Part shown: positions 26,110-35,509 of the stretch, in pieces | How the letters are laid out: every line of letters begins with the position of its first letter | Numbering within the stretch: position 1 is the stretch's first letter | Source: CAIXSC01 sp046349855 | GTDB lineage: Bacteria > Planctomycetota > Planctomycetia > Pirellulales > Pirellulaceae | Direction of reading: 5' to 3' | Length of the DNA stretch: 64,000 bases | Assembly (NCBI GenBank): GCA_046349855.1 | Contig: JAXMBM010000024.1 | Coordinates: forward strand, 1-64,000 | Translations under genes and position numbers: made by a program | Notes under the pieces: model-generated | What the model was told of the DNA's origin: nothing | Database searches by the model: none | The model's input: the letters and a program-made list of their open reading frames with translations, nothing else

Positions 26110-26883
26110 ATGGCACTTATCGAATTGACCCACATCTCCAAGATCTACGACCTCGGCGAAGTCCAGGTCGTCGCTCTCCAGGACGCCACTTTGTCGATCG
26201 AACAGGGCGAATATGTGGCACTGGTCGGTCCGTCCGGTTCGGGTAAGTCCACTTTGATGAACACCCTGGGCTGCCTCGATCGACCGACCTCAGGAAGTTA
26301 TCGACTGGCAGGCGAGGAAGTCGTCACCATGTCGCTCGATCAACGCGCCCGACTCCGCAATCGCCGGATCGGCTTCGTGTTCCAGAACTTTAATTTACTT
26401 CCCCGGACATCGGCCGTGGAAAACGTGGAACTCCCCCTGCTGTATGCGCAGAGCATCACCGCCAGGGAACGGAAGGAGCGGGCCGTCGAGGTCCTGCGTC
26501 TGGTCGGCCTCGGCGACCGACTCCACCATCACCCGGGCCAACTCTCCGGCGGCCAACAGCAGCGCGTGGCCATTGCCCGAGCGCTGGTCAATCGGCCCTC
26601 GATTCTCATGGGGGACGAACCGACCGGCAATCTGGATTCACGCACCAGCCGCGAGGTCATCGAGTTATTTCGGCAACTCAATGCGGAATCAGGAATTACC
26701 GTGATCCTCGTGACCCACGATCATCAGGTGGCACGGCACGCGCGGCGAGCCATTCTGCTGCGCGACGGACGCATCTTCGCCGATACGACCGACGTCGATG
26801 CGGCACTCCGCGCCTTGCACTCGACGGCCGAGCTCGCTGGCGAATCTCCTGCCGAGACTGCCCAATCGGAATCATTGGAATAA
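26110..26883 (+). CDS. MacB/LolD-type ABC transporter ATPase
   Basis: This encodes 257 residues from the ATG at 26110; an earlier in-frame ATG at 26062 would add 16 residues that run into the promoter gap. Walker A is GPSGSGKS (40-47). The Q-loop region is FVFQNFNLLPRTSAVEN, the signature LSGGQQQRVAIARAL, and Walker B ILMGDEPTGNLD, with a switch His in VTHDH. The sequence is of the LolD/MacB/FtsE class, which powers FtsX-type permeases in extrusion of lipoproteins, peptides or macrolides. A TolC-like gene follows after 70 bases. The cognate permease is not in the window, so it must be encoded elsewhere or be lost. Confidence 0.92.
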   Translation: MALIELTHISKIYDLGEVQVVALQDATLSIEQGEYVALVGPSGSGKSTLMNTLGCLDRPTSGSYRLAGEEVVTMSLDQRARLRNRRIGFVFQNFNLLPRTSAVENVELPLLYAQSITARERKERAVEVLRLVGLGDRLHHHPGQLSGGQQQRVAIARALVNRPSILMGDEPTGNLDSRTSREVIELFRQLNAESGITVILVTHDHQVARHARRAILLRDGRIFADTTDVDAALRALHSTAELAGESPAETAQSESLE

Positions 26884-26953
26884 TCGTTACAGATTGCCGA
26901 TTCTGGAGGGAGGTGGTTTCGTCCGACAGGTTGTTCCGCGCGCAGGCTGTGCC

Positions 26954-28807
26954 ATGTTCCCATTTCCCCTTCACCGCGCAATCTGGCTGGTCGCACTCGC
27001 TGCCAGCTGCGCGCTGGGAGGGATCTTCGGCCCACCGCGCCTGGCGACGGCTCAAGGGATCTACCCCATCTGGCGGCCCGAACAGCGAACGATCGTGGTT
27101 CGCGACCCCGCTCTACTGCCACGCACTCCTCTGCCCGCCAATATCCCCGCCACCGTGACGCGGCGGGACGAGAGCCTGGAAGTCCTGCAACTCACCCTGG
27201 ATGAAGCCATCCGAACATCGCTGGCGAATTCTCAGGTGGTGCGGCTGCTGGCAGGCGTCACGGCGACCACCAGCGGGCGAACGATCTACGACGTAGCCGC
27301 CGTCAATACGGACATCGATCAACAGCAGGCCAAGTTTGATCCCGTCCTGCGGGCGGACCACCGCTGGCTGCATGGAGACAGCCCGAACTACAACCCACTC
27401 GCTGGCCCGCCGGTGATCGAGGGATTCCAGACCGATGCCTATCGCTTTGACCTGGGCGTCTCCAAGCAGGTGTCGACGGGTGGAATCGGAGCGCTCGACC
27501 TGGTCACCAATCCGACACGCTTCGGCGGCAACGGCTTTCGTCTCGACCCGTTGTTCCCGGCGCTGAATCCGGCCAATCAGGCAGCGCTGCAATTGACGTT
27601 TACCCAGCCCCTGCTCGCCGGCGCCGGCATCGATCCCAACCTGGCTTCGATCGTGCTGGCTCGGATCGACACCGAGCGATCATTTTTTCAGTTCAAGGAT
27701 TCCGTTCAGGAATTGGTTCGCGGCACGATCGAAGCCTACTGGAACCTGGTCTTTGCCCGGACCGACGCCTGGGCGCGACAACAACAGGTGGAACAGGCCC
27801 AGGTGGCGCTGCGTTATGCCGAGGCCTTGGTGCGTGCGGAAATCAACAATGCGGCCGAGTTGGCGCAGGCCCGTTTGTCGCTGGCCAATTTCCGCGCTCT
27901 GCTGATCTCGTCGCAGGCCAACGTGATTCAACGCGAAGCGGCCCTCCGCAATATCATGGGACTTCCTCCCGCCGACAACGTCGTGCTGGTGCCTGTCTCT
28001 CCGCCCACGCGGGAGCGCTTCGAGCCCGACTGGATGCGCTTGATTGAACTCACCGAACGCCAGCGCCCCGATCTGATTGAACTCAAGCTGATCCTCGAGG
28101 CCGACCAGCAAGCGCTCCTGCTGGCGCGCAATCAGGCTCAGCCGCGACTGGATGCGGTCGCGCTGTATCGCTGGAATGGGCTGGAAGGTGAGTTGCCGAG
28201 CGGGGTGCTGGTTCAATCCCAACCTGGCCAATTCACCGACTGGAGCCTGGGCATCAATTTCTCCGTGCCCCTGGGGCTGCGGCAGACACGAGCCGGGTTG
28301 CGGCGGCAAGAATTGCTGATCGCGCGGGACCGGGCCAATCTGCAGCAGGGACTGCACGCTGCCGTGCATGCGTTGGCCACCCACGTGCGAGCCATCGATC
28401 AGGCGTATGCGCAATACGAGGCCTACCAGGAAGCGCGGGAGGCCGCCCGCGTCAACCTGACGCAGCAGCTGGCTCAATACCGCGCCGATCGAGTGATCTT
28501 CCTCAACGTGCTCCAGGCCATTACCGAGTGGGGCAATACGATTGGTTCCGAGGCCAATGCGCTGCTGAATTACAACACGTTGCTGGCCAGCCTCGAACGG
28601 CAGACCGGATCGATCCTGGAATCGCATGGCGTCACGTTCTATGAGGAACGCTTCGCCTCGCTCAGCCCGCTGGGTCGATTCGCATCCCCGGCCTACTACC
28701 CGGAGAGCTTGCCGCCGACCCCGAACAACGACCGCTATCCGAATTCCACCGAAGGGGCGGAACAGTCGTTCGACCTGCGTCCCCCACCACGTCTGCGCAA
28801 TCCGTAA
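26954..28807 (+). CDS. TolC-like outer-membrane efflux protein
   Basis: This encodes 617 residues from the ATG at 26954, beginning with a signal peptide (FPLHRAIWLVALAASCALGG, cleavage near ATAQG). Two OEP repeats are recognisable. Long amphipathic helices (SVQELVRGTIEAYWNLVFAR, VQVALRY-type and AELAQARLSLANFRALL) alternate with beta strands (ALQLTFTQPLLAGAG, DWSLGINFSVPLGLRQTRAG). The typical NIMGLPPAD loop is present. The C-terminal tail is Pro- and Asn-rich. It should form a trimeric channel and belongs with the ABC ATPase upstream and the divergent adaptor. No strong ribosome site precedes the ATG. Confidence 0.88.
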   Translation: MFPFPLHRAIWLVALAASCALGGIFGPPRLATAQGIYPIWRPEQRTIVVRDPALLPRTPLPANIPATVTRRDESLEVLQLTLDEAIRTSLANSQVVRLLAGVTATTSGRTIYDVAAVNTDIDQQQAKFDPVLRADHRWLHGDSPNYNPLAGPPVIEGFQTDAYRFDLGVSKQVSTGGIGALDLVTNPTRFGGNGFRLDPLFPALNPANQAALQLTFTQPLLAGAGIDPNLASIVLARIDTERSFFQFKDSVQELVRGTIEAYWNLVFARTDAWARQQQVEQAQVALRYAEALVRAEINNAAELAQARLSLANFRALLISSQANVIQREAALRNIMGLPPADNVVLVPVSPPTRERFEPDWMRLIELTERQRPDLIELKLILEADQQALLLARNQAQPRLDAVALYRWNGLEGELPSGVLVQSQPGQFTDWSLGINFSVPLGLRQTRAGLRRQELLIARDRANLQQGLHAAVHALATHVRAIDQAYAQYEAYQEAREAARVNLTQQLAQYRADRVIFLNVLQAITEWGNTIGSEANALLNYNTLLASLERQTGSILESHGVTFYEERFASLSPLGRFASPAYYPESLPPTPNNDRYPNSTEGAEQSFDLRPPPRLRNP

Positions 28808-28819
28808 CAACGTGAGTCC

Positions 28820-28850
28820 GTCGATCGGCAACCGGCGTCCGCGGATCGAC
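28820..28850. terminator. Weak hairpin between convergent genes
   Basis: GTCGATC (28820-28826) and GATCGAC (28844-28850) could form a 7-bp stem in the 48-base gap between the TolC-like gene and the fusion hydrolase. The loop is long and no T-run follows. Confidence 0.3.
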
Positions 28851-28855
28851 CACGA

Positions 28856-31800
28856 TTACCTCGCCACTCGGATATTGCGTTCAATCTCGGCCCGGCGTTC
28901 CGGATCGCGCTGCACCTCGCGGAGGTAGACCTCCATATCGCTCGTGAACTGCGCCGTCGGCTCCGGTTCTCTTCCTTGGTCCTGCGTCGCTTCCATCCAG
29001 CGGTTCAGCCGGCCTCGCAGGTCCTCCAGCGTTGTTTGCAGTTGGGGATCGCTGGCCAGATTGTGGATTTCCCAGGGATCGGCGGTCAGATCGTAGAGTT
29101 CCTCGGGCGGCCGTTGCGGCGCCAGCAGCTGTCGCTGCACAGCGTCCAAGAGTCCGGCCTCTCCCGCAGCGCGAAACGCCAGCAGGCAGGGCTTGTGGTC
29201 CTTATAGGCGTTGGGCTGCAGGAGGGGCCGATGCGGCAGGAAGTTGCGGATGTACTTGTACCGATTCGTACGGACACAGCGCAGGTGATCGACCGTCTCA
29301 TCGGCGCGATCGCGTGCTGCAAACACTGCTTCGCGTGGCACATAGTCGGTTGCGAACAGGGGCCGCCCCTGCAGGCGTGGCGGCAGCGGCAGGCCGGCCG
29401 CCGCCAGCGTCATGGCCGCCAGATCGATATGTTCGACCAGATCGGTCCGCACGGTCTGGGGAGCCACTCCGGGACCACGGACGATCAGTGGGACGCGGAT
29501 CCCTTCATCGTAGAGAAACTGCTTGCCTCGAACGTGACTGATGCCGTGATCGGTGAGGAAGAACACCAGGGTCTCGTCGAGCAGTCCTTCCTTTTCGAGT
29601 CGCTGCCGGATCTCTCCCACCTGCCGATCAGTGAACCGCACGGCATCCAGATAGGCCGCCCAGTCTTCGAGAATTCCCGGCACTCGCGGATAGTACGGTG
29701 GCAGCACGACCGACTCGGGAGCCGTCAGACTGGGAAGCCATTGGGCTGCCCGCTCCCGCCACTTCACCCCGTCACGGTGCTTGCCTCCATGCAGCTGAAT
29801 CTGTGCGAAGAAGGGCTGACCGGGCTGGCGACCCGACCAGTCGGCGCCGGCGTACATCGACGGTGGCCACTCGAAGTTGTAATCGGTTTTTCCCGGCTTG
29901 AGAGCGGTCCCTTGCCCCGGCAGCGGCCACGATCCATTGCAGGTGTAGTAACCCGCACGCTGCATCAGGACGGGCAGCGGCTCGATTCCTTCCGGCAGAT
30001 GGATTTTCACCGTTCCCCGGCCACTGCGGTGATGGTGGGCACCCAATGTGGTCTGGTAACAGCCAGTGATCATCGCCGAGCGGGAGATGGAGCAGATGGG
30101 GCCGGTGACGAAAGCGCGCTCGAACCGCACTCCTTCGCGTGCCAGCCGATCGACCTCCGGCGTGGCGATCGTACGTTCGCCATAGCAGCCGTAGTGAGCC
30201 GACATGTCCTCGACCACAATCCACAGGATGTTGGGCCGCCGGACCGGCGTGCTGGTGGGAGCCTGGTCGGTACTCCGCCAGCGTTCAGCCCGCTCCAGTC
30301 GAGTCAATTCGGCCGCTTCATCGGTCAGGATGGCCGCGACTCCGCTGGCCACCGCCTGCCTCCAGGTCGATGGTTGTCGGGTCGCGAACAACGGGCCGGC
30401 AACGAACACGCGTTTTCCCGCCGCCCGCGCTCGCTCGATGTCGGCCCGCGTGGGGACGAACCGCAGGTACAGCCAGTCGGCGGTCAAATCTGCCAGCGCG
30501 GCGGGCCACAGTTCAGGTCCGGACACCAGGCGGGCCACAGGAATCGCCGAGTCCGCGGCGCGCAGTCGCTGCCGCACTTCGACCGATTCGATGGCGCGCC
30601 CTATGACGACGACTCGGTCCAGCACTCCGTGTCGCCGCACCACGTTCACCAGGTCGGCCGCGACTCGTTCGTCGTCGACTTTCAGATCGAGCGCGACGAC
30701 GGGGCGGAGAGCATCGTAGCGGGCGATCAGAGCACACACTTCGTCCAGCGTGGGAACCCGCGCACCCCGGAATTCCGGGCGGAACCAGTTGCCGGCGTCG
30801 AGTTGTCGGAGCGCCTCGAGAGACTGTTCCGCGACCGGCCCGCGACCGGTGGTGGTGCGGTCCAGGGTCTCGTCGTGCACGCAGACCAGCTGTCCATCCT
30901 GCGAACGTCGCACGTCGCACTCAAAGCCCCAGCGCCGTTCGAGGCAGGCCTGAAACGCCGCCAGGGTGTTCTCGGGAAATTCGCGGGCCCAGCCGCGATG
31001 CGCCACCACCCCCAGCGGTGGTTCCGGTGTCTGGACACACGCTGCATTCACACATTGGCGGAACTCTTCCGTGGGAATGCGGCCCCCAGGACTCTGTGTG
31101 AATACGATGCCGAGCACCTGGCGAGCCGGATCGACCCAGGCGAAGGTGCCATCCGAACCACCGTGTCCGAAGTGCCCCTCGGGCCAGACCTGCCAGCCAT
31201 AGCCGTAGAAGGCTTTCTGCTTGGGCAGCTCCTCCGCAGAGTACAAGCTGCGGGTCTGCGCTGTGGTCGCCGCCGCGACGGACTCGGGGCGCAGCAGCAC
31301 CTGCTCCCCGTAGCGTCCCTCATCCAGCATACACTGCAGGAATACGGCATAATCGACGGCCGTTGTCAGCAGGCCGCCCGATCCGCGGACGAACGGGTAC
31401 TTGGGAGGATCGCCGGGTTGATACGTTCGCTGCCACAGCCCCTGCCGCAGCGTTTCGATAACGGCCCGCTGCTCGACAATGCCTGGTTGATCGCGATGCG
31501 CCGAGCGCGTCATGCCCAGCGGTCGATAGATGCGTTCGGCCAACAGCTGTTCGAGCGGCTGTCCGCTGACGACTTCGAGCACGGCGGCGACGATGTTGTA
31601 ACCCGGGTTGTTGTAGCTGTAGCTGGTCCCAGGCGCCTCGACCGGTGGGATGTCGGCAAACCGGGCCACTTCACTCCGCAGCGTCGGCCCATTGGGCAGC
31701 GTGGGGCCGGGAGGGCTTAACGGTTCCAGAAAAATGGGACCGATGCGCAGTCCCGATGTGTGACTCAGCAATCGCCTTACCGTCACCCCGCGGTAAGCTT

Positions 31801-32218
31801 CGCGAGCGAACTCGGGCAGATAACGCCCCACATCGGCATCCAGATCCAGCCGTCCCTGCTCGGCCAGCTGCAGAGCCGCCAGCGCCACGATCGGCTTGGT
31901 ATTCGACGCCACGTGAAACACGGTGTCGCGTTCGAGCGGCTTCTGAGCCGCGAAATCACGCCAGCCGATCGCCTCGTGCAACACGACTCGACCACGGCAC
32001 GCGACCAGAACCACCGCTCCGCGAATCTCGCCGCGTTCCACGGCGGCGCGAAACCGGCCGACGCCCTCCTGCAACCGCTCCTCGGCCAGCCCCACATCGG
32101 CCGGTCGAGCCGTTGGCAGCGCCGCGTCGACGCGTTCCACAGCACCGGCGAGCAACAACCCGGCCAACCCCAGTCCTGCCAGACGACCTGCCACCTTCGG
32201 CCATGCGGCTGTCTTCAC
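28856..32218 (-). CDS. Exported three-domain hydrolase: beta-lactamase-type, glycerophosphodiesterase and sulfatase domains
   Basis: This encodes 1,120 residues from a GTG at 32218 with GAGG 6 nt upstream, beginning with a signal peptide. Domain 1 (about 35-395) is a class C beta-lactamase/DD-peptidase-like serine hydrolase: SNTK at 105-108, YNN at 202-204, HGG at 352-354. Domain 2 (about 402-640) is a glycerophosphodiester phosphodiesterase: His407-Arg408 in VAHRG, PENT at 415-418, ECD at 433-435, HDETLDRTTTG. Domain 3 (about 661-1090) is a type I sulfatase: PNILWIVVEDMSAHYG, then CSISR at 709-713 at the formylglycine site, and TDHGISH. All catalytic residues I can judge are present; Ile replaces the usual Pro or Ala in C-x-P/A-x-R. 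GlpD lies upstream in the same direction. The frame is continuous, so this is a true fusion. Confidence 0.9.
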   Translation of the reverse strand: MKTAAWPKVAGRLAGLGLAGLLLAGAVERVDAALPTARPADVGLAEERLQEGVGRFRAAVERGEIRGAVVLVACRGRVVLHEAIGWRDFAAQKPLERDTVFHVASNTKPIVALAALQLAEQGRLDLDADVGRYLPEFAREAYRGVTVRRLLSHTSGLRIGPIFLEPLSPPGPTLPNGPTLRSEVARFADIPPVEAPGTSYSYNNPGYNIVAAVLEVVSGQPLEQLLAERIYRPLGMTRSAHRDQPGIVEQRAVIETLRQGLWQRTYQPGDPPKYPFVRGSGGLLTTAVDYAVFLQCMLDEGRYGEQVLLRPESVAAATTAQTRSLYSAEELPKQKAFYGYGWQVWPEGHFGHGGSDGTFAWVDPARQVLGIVFTQSPGGRIPTEEFRQCVNAACVQTPEPPLGVVAHRGWAREFPENTLAAFQACLERRWGFECDVRRSQDGQLVCVHDETLDRTTTGRGPVAEQSLEALRQLDAGNWFRPEFRGARVPTLDEVCALIARYDALRPVVALDLKVDDERVAADLVNVVRRHGVLDRVVVIGRAIESVEVRQRLRAADSAIPVARLVSGPELWPAALADLTADWLYLRFVPTRADIERARAAGKRVFVAGPLFATRQPSTWRQAVASGVAAILTDEAAELTRLERAERWRSTDQAPTSTPVRRPNILWIVVEDMSAHYGCYGERTIATPEVDRLAREGVRFERAFVTGPICSISRSAMITGCYQTTLGAHHHRSGRGTVKIHLPEGIEPLPVLMQRAGYYTCNGSWPLPGQGTALKPGKTDYNFEWPPSMYAGADWSGRQPGQPFFAQIQLHGGKHRDGVKWRERAAQWLPSLTAPESVVLPPYYPRVPGILEDWAAYLDAVRFTDRQVGEIRQRLEKEGLLDETLVFFLTDHGISHVRGKQFLYDEGIRVPLIVRGPGVAPQTVRTDLVEHIDLAAMTLAAAGLPLPPRLQGRPLFATDYVPREAVFAARDRADETVDHLRCVRTNRYKYIRNFLPHRPLLQPNAYKDHKPCLLAFRAAGEAGLLDAVQRQLLAPQRPPEELYDLTADPWEIHNLASDPQLQTTLEDLRGRLNRWMEATQDQGREPEPTAQFTSDMEVYLREVQRDPERRAEIERNIRVAR

Positions 32219-32408
32219 ATCCCACCTCGTCTCGTATGCCGCTCAGCACCAGGGGAGCCTTCCGCGACCCTGGACCGGCGTTTCCTGGTGGTCCTTTCGG
32301 GAATTCTGTGGACAGCGAAGAAGTATGGCCGGAGGAAAATGGCCCTGCAAGTTGAGGAACTGTACCGTCTGATTCTGGGCATCGTGCCGTCGGGAAACCG
32401 CCCTGGCT

Positions 32409-33938
32409 TCAACTCCGTCCGAAACGTGTGTTCAACTGCCGCCAGCACTGCTCGATGGCCACGTCGCGGTGATCGGAGCTGAGAACGCCCCAAGAGATCA
32501 GTCGATCCGCCAGCGGCTCCAGGTCGGCGCGAGTGAACTGGCGGCGAAAATGCAGCATCAGGCGCCGGATGACCAAATCATCGAGTCCTGTCACCCATTC
32601 CTCGCGTACGACGCGTTCGATGACCGCGGGGTCGACCGCACCGCAACCGTCGAGGGTGTCCAGTGTGGGCATATCGTTCGCATCCGCCAACGGGCGGTCG
32701 CGGGTGACCGGCGCTACCGTCCGGCCCCACCGCTCGGCCAGAGTGGCCACGGTGCTTTCCGCCAGCGAGCGGCAGGTGGTGAGTTTTCCACCGATGACCG
32801 AGTACACCGGGAACGGACCGGCGGCGAGCGGTTCGAGCCAATGCCGGCGCGTAATTCCGGCCGGCGTTCCCTGGGCCACGTAGGGAAGCGGCCGGACGGC
32901 ACAGTAGTGCAGGGCGACCTGTTGCCGTTCGAGTAGGAGGTGAGGAAAAACCCGACGCGTGGCCTGCAACAGGTATTCGATCTCATCTTCGCTCGCCGTG
33001 ACTTCCCCCGGATCGCCGGCAAACGGCAGATCGGTCGTGCCAATCAGCGACGCCGGTCCGAAGGGGAGCAGGAATACCGGGCGGCCATCGGCAGCCTCCG
33101 CATAAATGCCACCCCCGTTCAGCGCCTGGCGCAGTTCCGGGTGATAGGTCACCAGATGACTTCCCTTGGTTCCACCCATGAGGCGCCGCGACGGGAGGGT
33201 CAATTGCTGCAGCGTGTCGTCGACCCAGGCCCCTGTGGCGTTGAGAATGGCGGTCGGCCGCCATTCGGCGACGACCTGTCCGCCTCGACGCAGCAGCACC
33301 CGTTCCTGTACACGCTCGACGGAGCAATGCGTCCAGACCCGGCACTCGCCACCCGCCTCCTCCGCGGCCCGCTGGGCGTCCCGCAGTGATGCGATGACAA
33401 AGCGCTCGGGCCAGGCGATCTGGGCGTCATAGTAGGAGCAGAGCCAACGACAGGTCCGAGGATCAACCGGGGGGGCCCCGGCGGCCCCCACGTCCAGCAC
33501 CGTCGAGGGCGGCAGAGTGGAACCACGTGCCACCCAATCGTAAAACGCCAATCCACTGCGGACCAGCCACAGCCCCCGCTCGCCGGCGGGAGGCGTCCAC
33601 GCCGCCGGTGCTCGCAGGATCCGCGCGGCCGCCGCGCACCAGCCTCCCAGCCGGCGGTTCACCGGAATATACAGCCGCAGCGGCTGCACCAATCCCGGCG
33701 CCAGCTGGAGCAGTCGCTGGCGTTCCTCGAGCGATTCGCGAACCAGCGAAAACTCGCCGAATTCCAGGTAGCGGAGCCCTCCGTGGATGAGCCGCGACGA
33801 GCCGCTGGTCGCCCCCTGGCAGAGATCCGCCTTTTCGACCAGCCAGACGCGGGCTCCCTGGAGGACCAACTCTCGGGCCAGGCTGGCACCATTGATCCCG
33901 CCGCCCAGAATCAGTATCGCTTGCTGTTCCAGACTCAT
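32409..33938 (-). CDS. glpD: Glycerol-3-phosphate dehydrogenase, FAD-dependent
   Basis: This encodes 509 residues. The FAD-binding start (ILILGGGINGASLARE) is followed by the GlpD signatures GATSGSSRLIHGGLRYLE and the later IGTTDLPF and YSVIGGKLTTCRSLAE. A C-terminal helical domain of the GlpA/GlpD type follows (about 395-505). It oxidises glycerol-3-phosphate to dihydroxyacetone phosphate and passes electrons to quinone at the membrane. The downstream gene in the same direction, 190 bases away, encodes the fusion with a glycerophosphodiesterase domain, whose product would be glycerol-3-phosphate. GAAGG lies about 9 nt before the ATG. A two-gene unit is possible. Confidence 0.92.
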   Translation of the reverse strand: MSLEQQAILILGGGINGASLARELVLQGARVWLVEKADLCQGATSGSSRLIHGGLRYLEFGEFSLVRESLEERQRLLQLAPGLVQPLRLYIPVNRRLGGWCAAAARILRAPAAWTPPAGERGLWLVRSGLAFYDWVARGSTLPPSTVLDVGAAGAPPVDPRTCRWLCSYYDAQIAWPERFVIASLRDAQRAAEEAGGECRVWTHCSVERVQERVLLRRGGQVVAEWRPTAILNATGAWVDDTLQQLTLPSRRLMGGTKGSHLVTYHPELRQALNGGGIYAEAADGRPVFLLPFGPASLIGTTDLPFAGDPGEVTASEDEIEYLLQATRRVFPHLLLERQQVALHYCAVRPLPYVAQGTPAGITRRHWLEPLAAGPFPVYSVIGGKLTTCRSLAESTVATLAERWGRTVAPVTRDRPLADANDMPTLDTLDGCGAVDPAVIERVVREEWVTGLDDLVIRRLMLHFRRQFTRADLEPLADRLISWGVLSSDHRDVAIEQCWRQLNTRFGRS

Positions 33939-34161
33939 GGCTGGCGACCTTCGTTCTCACGTTCCCGCTGGACACGATTCCAGAGAACAGCAGACCTCAG
34001 GAGAACGCAAGCCGGCGTCGACGGGTCAGGCCACGGACGTCTGTCGAGCCAGCCAGCCGTTCGGCCACGATTTTCCCCCTGCGCAGTTGACCCCGCTGCG
34101 CTGGACAGGCATGATGATCGCCATCAGGTCAGGAACCGCGACTTTTCTTTCTTCCTGATCC

Positions 34162-34174
34162 GGGGGAGGTCCCC
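34162..34174 (+). promoter_or_regulatory. Ribosome-binding site held in the loop of a tiny hairpin
   Basis: GGGG (34162-34165) and CCCC (34171-34174) flank GAGGT, and the ATG follows at once at 34175. The Shine-Dalgarno bases GGAGG lie partly in the stem and partly in the loop. The fold is short and may be coincidental, but it could damp initiation of the thioredoxin-like gene. Confidence 0.35.
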
Positions 34175-35293
34175 ATGAGGCGGTGGTCTCAGACGTTGCT
34201 GTTCGTGTTGTTGCTGGCGTGCGCCGTTCCCACGGTCGGCGTCCGCGCCGCCCCTCCTGCGCCCGCCGACACCAGCGAGCTCGCCCAGCAATGGTTGGCC
34301 GATCCCGACGACGTCGGTAAGCTGCGGGCCTATCTGGGAGCCGGTCTGAAACAGGTGTTCGCCGCCTTGTCCGAGGATCCCGATGCGGCCGAACAGGCGT
34401 TGGCCGAAATCAAGACCGTTCTGGAACAGGGGCGACCGCAGCGGGCCGAGACGCGCCGGGAGTTACAGTTCGCCAGCGGATCGCTGGCGATGTACGCCAA
34501 ACAGATCGCCCTGGCTCGAGTGCCGCTGAAGGACCTGGCCGACCAGCTGGCGGCGCAGCCCAACGACGGCGAGGTGTTTCACAAGTACTTTGGTCGACTG
34601 AGCAGCGAAGTCTATCGGTTGGGACGGAGCGATCCGGAAAAGGCGGCCGAGACGCTGGCGACCTCGCGCGAGTTCCTGGATCGACAGCGCGAACGCATGA
34701 CCACGGACCGGGCCAAACGCCACCTCGATCATTGGGATAAGGGACTGGAACGGCTGACGAGCGTGGTGGAAACGCACCGCTATCTGGCGGCGCTGGTGGG
34801 GCGCCCGGCGGCTCCCCTGGACGTTGACGCCTGGGTGAATGGCGACCCGCTCACCGAGGAAGACCTGCGGGGCAAGGTCGTGCTGCTGGATTTCTGGGCC
34901 GTCTGGTGCAGTCCGTGCATTTCCGCCCTCCCTCATATCCAGGCCTGGCAAGAACGGTATGGCGACAAAGGATTGGTCATCATCGGTTTGACTCGTTACT
35001 ACAACTTCGCATGGGACGAAGGAGCGGGCCGGCCGCACCGCAGTCACGGCCCCGTTTCTCACGCCACCGAACTCCACATGCTGCAGAAGTTCGCCGATCA
35101 GCATCAGCTCACCCACCACATCGCCGTCCAGAAGCAGGACGCAGCCATGTCCAAGTACTACGGCGTGGCGCAGATTCCGCACGTCGTCGTCATCGATCAG
35201 GAAGGCCACGTACGCATGGTCCGCGGCGGCAGCAGTGCCCGCAACTCCCGCGAAATCGCCGAACTGCTCGAACAGTTATTCGGCGACAAGTGA
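34175..35293 (+). CDS. TlpA/ResA-type exported thioredoxin-like protein
   Basis: This encodes 372 residues. A signal peptide (RRWSQTLLFVLLLACAVPTVG) is followed by a helical N-terminal domain of about 180 residues, rich in Ala, Glu and Leu. The thioredoxin-like domain (about 205-370) has GKVVLLDFWAVWCSPC with the active Cys pair at 245 and 248, and a cis-Pro motif QIPHVVVID. Such proteins reduce or oxidise disulfides of exported proteins or haem-handling partners. The N-terminal helical half is common in planctomycete TlpA proteins and has no known role. The gene stands alone and is convergent with the PhoD-type gene. The ATG is preceded by GGAGG at 5 nt. Confidence 0.88.
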   Translation: MRRWSQTLLFVLLLACAVPTVGVRAAPPAPADTSELAQQWLADPDDVGKLRAYLGAGLKQVFAALSEDPDAAEQALAEIKTVLEQGRPQRAETRRELQFASGSLAMYAKQIALARVPLKDLADQLAAQPNDGEVFHKYFGRLSSEVYRLGRSDPEKAAETLATSREFLDRQRERMTTDRAKRHLDHWDKGLERLTSVVETHRYLAALVGRPAAPLDVDAWVNGDPLTEEDLRGKVVLLDFWAVWCSPCISALPHIQAWQERYGDKGLVIIGLTRYYNFAWDEGAGRPHRSHGPVSHATELHMLQKFADQHQLTHHIAVQKQDAAMSKYYGVAQIPHVVVIDQEGHVRMVRGGSSARNSREIAELLEQLFGDK

Positions 35294-35393
35294 CGTCCGG
35301 CTGCGTGCTGCCTCCTAATTGGACAGCGCCAGGTTCGCCGGTGGCAGGCTGTGTGAACCGTTTATTTGGGTGCGACTTAGCATGGATTAGGGC

Positions 35394-35468
35394 CATGCAG
35401 GGTATCGTCGTGCAGGGTATCGTCGTGCGGGGCATCTTCGTGCGGGGTATCTTCGTGCGGGGTATCGA
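35394..35468. repeat. Intergenic 15-bp tandem repeat, five units
   Basis: Five consecutive 15-base units of the type CGTGCGGGGTATCTT run from 35394 to 35468 with few substitutions. All are multiples of three, so both strands stay open and give pentapeptide repeats, but no start site or coding context supports a gene. It lies in the convergent gap between the thioredoxin-like and PhoD-type genes. Confidence 0.8.
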
Positions 35469-35509
35469 TCGGGGATCGCTCCGCGGTCAACGGCCGGACA
35501 CAGAGGCGT

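Noticed and set aside
35394..35468. CRISPR array
   Set aside because: The repeats are 15 bases long and adjacent, without spacers, and no cas gene is present.
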